Assembly: GCA_905207535.1 (NCBI GenBank)
Contig: CAJLLX010000028.1
Location: 1-18,290 of the forward strand
Source of the DNA: an uncultured Muribaculaceae bacterium
GTDB lineage: Bacteria; Bacteroidota; Bacteroidia; Bacteroidales; Muribaculaceae
DNA length: 18,290 nt
Reading direction: 5' to 3'
Part shown: positions 14,604 through 18,290 of the stretch, piece after piece
How the letters are laid out: each line of letters begins with the position of its first letter
Numbering within the stretch: position 1 is the stretch's first letter
The notes under the pieces: generated by a model
Database searches by the model: none
The model's input: the letters and a program-made list of their open reading frames with translations, nothing else
What the model was told of the DNA's origin: nothing
Translations under genes and position numbers: made by a program

Positions 14604-14611
14604 CAAAGATA
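14604..14611 (-). promoter_or_regulatory. Candidate -7 promoter box of the small RNA
   Basis: Minus-strand TATCTTTG matches TAnnTTTG exactly. It sits about 190 nt upstream of a same-strand terminator with no coding frame between. A TTTG at the -33 distance is absent. Confidence 0.55.
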
Positions 14612-14759
14612 ATATACTCTTGTTACTATTGCGTTACATATCTTTAACAATGTCAACTCAAAACGATATTTAACCCTTATTAACATTCTCCGCCACTTTT
14701 GTAACTTTTCTTTAGCATAAACTCCGGCGCTTTATTACACAACTTCTTTTATTATTTTG

Positions 14760-14767
14760 TAATTTTG
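14760..14767 (+). promoter_or_regulatory. Candidate -7 promoter box of the lipoprotein gene
   Basis: Plus-strand TAATTTTG matches TAnnTTTG and lies 72 nt before the ATG at 14840. It covers a TTG at 14765 that could be mistaken for a start codon. The stretch 14612-14759 is AT-rich and holds no gene. Confidence 0.5.
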
Positions 14768-14839
14768 TCCCAAACATCCTACTGCCCCACCGGCAGTGCA
14801 TATGAAATAAATAATATTTGTATCATCACATATCTGATC

Positions 14840-16525
14840 ATGAACACTAAATCAATCTTGCTGTTGGCAGCCTCCGGCGCTATCATGCTCACCGGATGCA
14901 GCAAAAAGCTGAAAGGCTTTGAGGCTGACTATTTCACTGTTAATCCCAATCCGCTCGAAGTCGTCGGCGATAAGGTGCCCGCAAGCGTCACCGCCCGCGT
15001 ACCGGCAAAATTCTTTGTTAAGAACGCTCAGGTCACAGTCACCCCTTATCTGGTATTCGATGGCAAAGAGGTCGCATCTCAGGCCTACTCGTTCCAGGGC
15101 GAGAAAGTGCGCGGCAACGATCCCGTGATCTCATATGACAACGGCGGTTCGGTGACAATCCCCGTCATGTACGAATATCAGCCCGAAATGATGAAGAGCC
15201 AGCTTGAGCTCGCCTTCAACGTGCGTCAGGGCAGCAAACAGTATGTGCTCCCCCGCGTGAAAGTGGCCAACGGTGTCATTGCCACCGCTGCCCTCGCTGA
15301 CGCATCCACCGTCACCCCGGCTCTCGCTCAGGACAAATTCCAGCGCATCATCAACGAGAAATACAACGCTGACATCCACTTCCTCATCAATCAGGCCAAC
15401 ATCCGCGACGGCCAGCTGAAATCCAACGAGATGCTCACTCTCAACGAGCAAATCAAGGACGCCAGCGCCGCTCCCAACCGTCAGATCGAGGAAATCAACA
15501 TCTCTTCCTACGCTTCGCCCGAAGGCTCGCTCGACCTCAACACCCGTCTGGCTGAAAACCGCGAGAAAAACACTTCCACATATGTCAAGAGCCAGCTGAA
15601 GAAGGACAAAATCACCGAGTTCGGCGAACTTACAGCCAACTTCACCCCGGAGGACTGGGAAGGCTTCCAGAAACTCGTTTCGGCTTCCAATATCCAGGAC
15701 AAAGAGCTGATCCTCAGCGTGCTCTCCATGTACAAAGACCCCGAGCAGCGCGAGAAGGAGATCCGCAACCTCTCCTCAATCTTCGACCAGCTCGCCGACC
15801 AGATTCTGCCTCAGTTGCGTAAATCGCGCATCACAGCTTCGATCAATGTTATCGGCAAGAGCGACGAGGAGATTCTCAAAGCTTTCTCCACCGATCCCTC
15901 TTCGCTTTCGGTTGACGAGCTACTCTACGCCGCTACACTCGTCGACAGCAACGATGACAAAATGAAGATCTACAACGCTGCCGCCGAGAACTATCCCAAC
16001 GACTACCGCACCTACAACGACCTCGGCCTCACACAGTATGTGGCCGGCGACTACGATGCTGCCAAGGCCAACTTTGCCAAGGCTACCCGCATGGCTCCCG
16101 AAGCTGCCGAGCCGCAGATGAACCTCGGTCTGATCTCGCTTCTTAACAAAGACTACCGTCAGGCTAACCAGAAATTCGGTGCCGCCGCTGGTCTCGGCGA
16201 GCTCAACGACGCTATGGGCACCTACTACCTGATGACCGGCGACGCCAACGCCGCTGTAAAAGCCTTCGGCAATGCCAAGACCAACAATGCTGCCCTCTCG
16301 CAGATCCTCGCCAAGGACTACAGCAAGGCTAAGAGCACTCTGGCAGGCATCACTTCGCCCAACGCAATGACCTACTACCTTACCGCCATCCTCGGTGCAC
16401 GCACCAACAATGACACCATGGTCAACAACAATCTCCGTCAGGCCGTGAAGCTCGACCGCTCGCTCGCCGCTAAGGCCGCCAAGGATCTCGAGTTCCAGAA
16501 CTTCAACCTCTCGGCTATCCTCTGA
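14840..16525 (+). CDS. Lipoprotein with OmpA-like domain and TPR repeats
   Basis: This 561-residue protein starts at ATG 14840, which opens a classic lipoprotein signal (MNTKSILLLAASGAIMLTGC, lipidated Cys20). An earlier in-frame TTG at 14765 lies inside the promoter box and was rejected. After an N-terminal beta-rich region comes an OmpA-like stretch (about 190-280) with INISSYASPEGSLDLNTRLAENREKNTSTYV. ASPEG with N..LA..R is the Bacteroidota variant of the peptidoglycan-binding motif. A linker follows, then TPR-type helices from about 395 onward (YNDLGLTQYVAGDYDAAKANF, MNLGLISLLNKDYRQANQKF and degenerate copies), ending in AAKDLEFQNF. It is probably periplasmic or outer-membrane anchored, linking cell wall to envelope complexes. 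I do not know a named orthologue. Alanine-rich, highly biased codons suggest strong expression (inference). Confidence 0.85.
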   Translation: MNTKSILLLAASGAIMLTGCSKKLKGFEADYFTVNPNPLEVVGDKVPASVTARVPAKFFVKNAQVTVTPYLVFDGKEVASQAYSFQGEKVRGNDPVISYDNGGSVTIPVMYEYQPEMMKSQLELAFNVRQGSKQYVLPRVKVANGVIATAALADASTVTPALAQDKFQRIINEKYNADIHFLINQANIRDGQLKSNEMLTLNEQIKDASAAPNRQIEEINISSYASPEGSLDLNTRLAENREKNTSTYVKSQLKKDKITEFGELTANFTPEDWEGFQKLVSASNIQDKELILSVLSMYKDPEQREKEIRNLSSIFDQLADQILPQLRKSRITASINVIGKSDEEILKAFSTDPSSLSVDELLYAATLVDSNDDKMKIYNAAAENYPNDYRTYNDLGLTQYVAGDYDAAKANFAKATRMAPEAAEPQMNLGLISLLNKDYRQANQKFGAAAGLGELNDAMGTYYLMTGDANAAVKAFGNAKTNNAALSQILAKDYSKAKSTLAGITSPNAMTYYLTAILGARTNNDTMVNNNLRQAVKLDRSLAAKAAKDLEFQNFNLSAIL

Positions 16526-16592
16526 TCACCGACATCATCCTGCCCGCGCCCCTCAAGCGGCTGTGAGGCATAGACACTATTAACACCAATTC

Positions 16593-16630
16593 ACTCGGCA
16601 GCAGCGCCCTCCATAGCCCTGCTGCCGAGT
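16593..16630 (+). terminator. Perfect 12-bp stem-loop after the lipoprotein gene
   Basis: ACTCGGCAGCAG (16593-16604) pairs without mismatch with CTGCTGCCGAGT (16619-16630) around a 14-nt loop. There is no T-run on the plus strand. It lies 67 nt after the lipoprotein stop and 15 nt before the nuclease start, so it may end the first transcript, protect its 3' end, or limit read-through and translation of the nuclease. Confidence 0.65.
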
Positions 16631-16645
16631 ATCTAATGATACGAA

Positions 16646-17467
16646 ATGAATAAAAAAATACTCGGCTTCGTTCTGATGGCCGCCATCATCGCCGTAATAT
16701 CGTGGAAAGCCAAGGCGCCAGAGACCACCATCCCTTCCACCGAAGTGGCCTCCTGGGGCGACCTCGAAGAGGTGAAGATGCCCAAAAGCGTACCCGACTA
16801 CATCATCCGCTACCAGCCGATGACCGTTTCGTTCAACCGCGAGACACATCAGCCCAACTGGGTGGCATGGGAATTGACTCGCGAAGAGACCGAGGGCGAA
16901 ATCTCGCGCGACAAAGCCGCAGGATTCTCCGCCGACCCCAATGTGCCTGGATGCCCCTCCCCCTCCGACTACACCCACTCGGGATACGACCGCGGACACA
17001 TGGCCCCCGCCGGCGACATGAAGTGGAAGCAGAGCGCCATCAATCAGTCGTTCTACATGACCAACATCTGCCCCCAGGCCGGCGAGCTCAACCGCGGAGC
17101 TTGGAAAAAACTTGAAGAAAAATGCCGTCAGAAGGCTGCAGCCGACTCGGCCATCGTCATCGTTTGCGGCCCGATCTTCACTCCGGGCGTCGATCACGAA
17201 ACCATCGGCTACGACACCCGCATCCCCGTGCCAGACAAATTCTTCAAAGTCATCCTGTCGGCCTACGCCGATCCGCCCACAGCCATCGGATTCATCATGC
17301 CCAACAGCTACGTGACCGGCGGCATGCAGACATGTGCCGTGAGCGTCGATTCGGTAGAGGCAGTCACCGGATACGACTTCTTTAGCGCTCTCCCCGACGA
17401 TGTCGAGAACACCCTCGAGGCCCAGTGCGACTTCCCCCGCTGGAGCGTCATCCGACGCAAAAAATAA
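16646..17467 (+). CDS. DNA/RNA non-specific endonuclease, exported
   Basis: This 273-residue nuclease of the beta-beta-alpha-metal (Serratia NucA/EndoG) family cleaves DNA and RNA with a divalent metal. The signature DRGHMAPAGD places the catalytic general base at His118. FYMTNICPQAGELNRGAW supplies the metal-binding Asn149. The N-terminus MNKKILGFVLMAAIIAVISWKAK is a signal peptide or membrane anchor, so it acts in the periplasm or at the surface, probably scavenging nucleic acids. The start is the only ATG that gives the signal sequence. No immunity gene is adjacent, which argues against a toxin role. It ends 49 nt before the mnmE start on the same strand. Confidence 0.93.
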   Translation: MNKKILGFVLMAAIIAVISWKAKAPETTIPSTEVASWGDLEEVKMPKSVPDYIIRYQPMTVSFNRETHQPNWVAWELTREETEGEISRDKAAGFSADPNVPGCPSPSDYTHSGYDRGHMAPAGDMKWKQSAINQSFYMTNICPQAGELNRGAWKKLEEKCRQKAAADSAIVIVCGPIFTPGVDHETIGYDTRIPVPDKFFKVILSAYADPPTAIGFIMPNSYVTGGMQTCAVSVDSVEAVTGYDFFSALPDDVENTLEAQCDFPRWSVIRRKK

Positions 17468-17516
17468 CACCCGTTCCATTTTCTCTCCATTCACAATTTC
17501 CCATCCGATCAGCCCC

Positions 17517-18290
17517 ATGACAACCAATACCGACGACACCATTTGCGCCATCTCCACCCCCGCCGGAGTGGGAGGCATCGCCGTAGCACGCATCAGCGGC
17601 CCCAAAGCCATCGAAATAGTAGCCTCCGTGTGGCAAGGAAAAGATCTCATGCAATGTCCCGGCCACACCGCGCATCTCGGGCTGATTGTCGACCCTGCAT
17701 CTCCCTCCACACCCCTCGATCAGGCCGTCGCCACTATCTTCCGCTCCCCCGCATCGTTCACCGGTGAAGATGTGGTGGAGCTCTCCGTCCACGGCTCTAC
17801 CTTCATCCAGTCGCAGCTCATCAACCTGCTCATCCGGCAGGGTGCACGCATGGCCGAACCCGGCGAATTCACCCGCCGCGCCTTCGCCGCCGGCAAAATG
17901 GACCTCGCCGAAGCCGAAGCCGTCGCCGATGTCATCGCCTCCACCTCCGCCGCCTCCCACAGGGTAGCCATGACGCAGATGCGAGGCAAATATTCCACAG
18001 CCCTCAACGACCTCCGGGACAAACTCATAGAGATTGCATCGCTCATCGAGCTCGAACTCGACTTCTCCGAAGAAGACGTAGAGTTTGCCGACCGCTCGAG
18101 CCTCGCCGACCTCACCCGACTCACACTCGACACCGTAAAACAGCTCGCTCAAACCTTCTCTACCGGCAACGCCATCTCCTCGTTCGACTACCACCGCACG
18201 GGGTTCCAGCTCTCGAAACTCGTCAAACTGGACATCCTGCTCAACGGCGAGCCGGTCGATGCCCTCTCGTCGCTCACCTACACGGACCAC
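17517..18290 (+). CDS. mnmE: MnmE N-terminal part joined in frame to a LepA C-terminal segment (runs off the window)
   Basis: ATG 17517 opens a frame whose first ~220 residues are MnmE, the tRNA U34-modification GTPase that works with MnmG. TICAISTPAGVGGIAVARISGP is the folate-binding N-domain. SFTGEDVVELSVHGS, GARMAEPGEFTRRAF and KMDLAEAEAVADVIAS follow, and LIELELDFSEEDVEF opens the helical domain, reaching FSTGNAI (214-220). At that point MnmE normally enters its G domain (GxxxxGKS). Instead the frame continues SSFDYHRTGFQLSKLVKLDILLNGEPVDALSSL, which I recognise as the C-terminal part of LepA/EF-4. No P-loop is present in any frame at the expected place. The gene is therefore a chimera or an assembly join near 18174-18182, not intact mnmE. 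The part beyond 18290 is not visible. Confidence 0.85.
   Translation, partial: MTTNTDDTICAISTPAGVGGIAVARISGPKAIEIVASVWQGKDLMQCPGHTAHLGLIVDPASPSTPLDQAVATIFRSPASFTGEDVVELSVHGSTFIQSQLINLLIRQGARMAEPGEFTRRAFAAGKMDLAEAEAVADVIASTSAASHRVAMTQMRGKYSTALNDLRDKLIEIASLIELELDFSEEDVEFADRSSLADLTRLTLDTVKQLAQTFSTGNAISSFDYHRTGFQLSKLVKLDILLNGEPVDALSSLTYTDH
18177..18290 (+). other. lepA: LepA (elongation factor 4) C-terminal-like segment
   Basis: The last 38 codons read SSFDYHRTGFQLSKLVKLDI then LLNGEPVDALSSLTYTDH. LepA proteins have, in the same order, a YASFDY motif, a short variable stretch, LVKLDILxNGExVDALS and then a histidine/aspartate-containing loop. In intact LepA about 75 more residues would follow. 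The domain contacts the ribosome in LepA. It has no business in MnmE, so it marks a join. Confidence 0.78.

Noticed and set aside
14765..14839. TTG start adding 25 residues to the lipoprotein
   Set aside because: It would bury the lipoprotein signal and overlaps the TAnnTTTG box; ATG 14840 gives a perfect lipobox.
16646..17467. Endonuclease as a toxin of an interbacterial or phase system
   Set aside because: It has only a signal sequence plus nuclease domain, with no delivery domain and no adjacent immunity-like gene.
1..18290. CRISPR array, insertion sequence, prophage or attachment site
   Set aside because: No spaced repeat array, transposase, integrase or target-site duplication was seen; the only direct repeats are the pair at 14033-14073 and a short tandem near 14340.
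17977..18290. Frameshift in an otherwise normal mnmE hiding the G domain
   Set aside because: I looked for the P-loop and GTTRD-type motifs in the other frames after 18170 and found none; the continuing frame matches LepA instead.

Overview
The window looks like chromosomal DNA of a gut-type Bacteroidales, plausibly Muribaculaceae-like (inference). Four things point that way. Promoter elements of the Bacteroidota type (TAnnTTTG) lie before several transcription units. The genes include a type III glutamine synthetase, LL-diaminopimelate aminotransferase and a PorQ-type type IX secretion (T9SS) protein. A large sulfatase ends in a T9SS-like sorting tail. A Y-family polymerase is paired with a tiny YolD-like protein.

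Layout. (1) 1-4593, minus strand: dapF -> dapL -> glnN -> start of a PurF-type glutamine amidotransferase. DapL and DapF are consecutive steps to meso-diaminopimelate. GlnN makes glutamine and the PurF-type enzyme consumes it. Hairpins separate dapL/glnN and glnN/purF. (2) 4841-7507, plus strand: porQ-cmk-ispH, tightly packed, with an 11-nt cmk/ispH overlap. (3) 7523-11659, minus strand: an NhaC-type Na+/H+ antiporter, and a secreted sulfatase with a LamG-like domain and T9SS-type tail; its leader is purine-rich. (4) 11999-12253, plus strand: tRNA-Thr(CGT) and tRNA-Arg(TCT), with a promoter before and a terminator after. (5) 12353-14012, minus strand: a UvrX/UmuC-like Y-family polymerase overlapping by 8 nt a 56-residue YolD-like gene that is easily missed. 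Two 19-bp direct repeats with a palindromic core lie at its promoter. (6) About 14325-14611: a non-coding region. It holds a nested stem-loop and a roughly 190-nt minus-strand transcription unit with its own promoter and terminator, a candidate small RNA possibly of 6S type. (7) 14840-17467, plus strand: an OmpA-like/TPR lipoprotein and a DNA/RNA non-specific endonuclease, with a perfect 12-bp hairpin between them. (8) 17517-18290, plus strand: a reading frame that starts as MnmE (about 220 residues) and then continues in frame as the C-terminal region of LepA/EF-4.

Most of the window is ordinary housekeeping DNA. The parts worth a second look are the MnmE/LepA chimera (artefact or real rearrangement), the polymerase-YolD cassette with its repeat operator, the small-RNA locus, and a tRNA-Thr with two A.C mismatches. 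All family assignments come from reading motifs; no database search was run.
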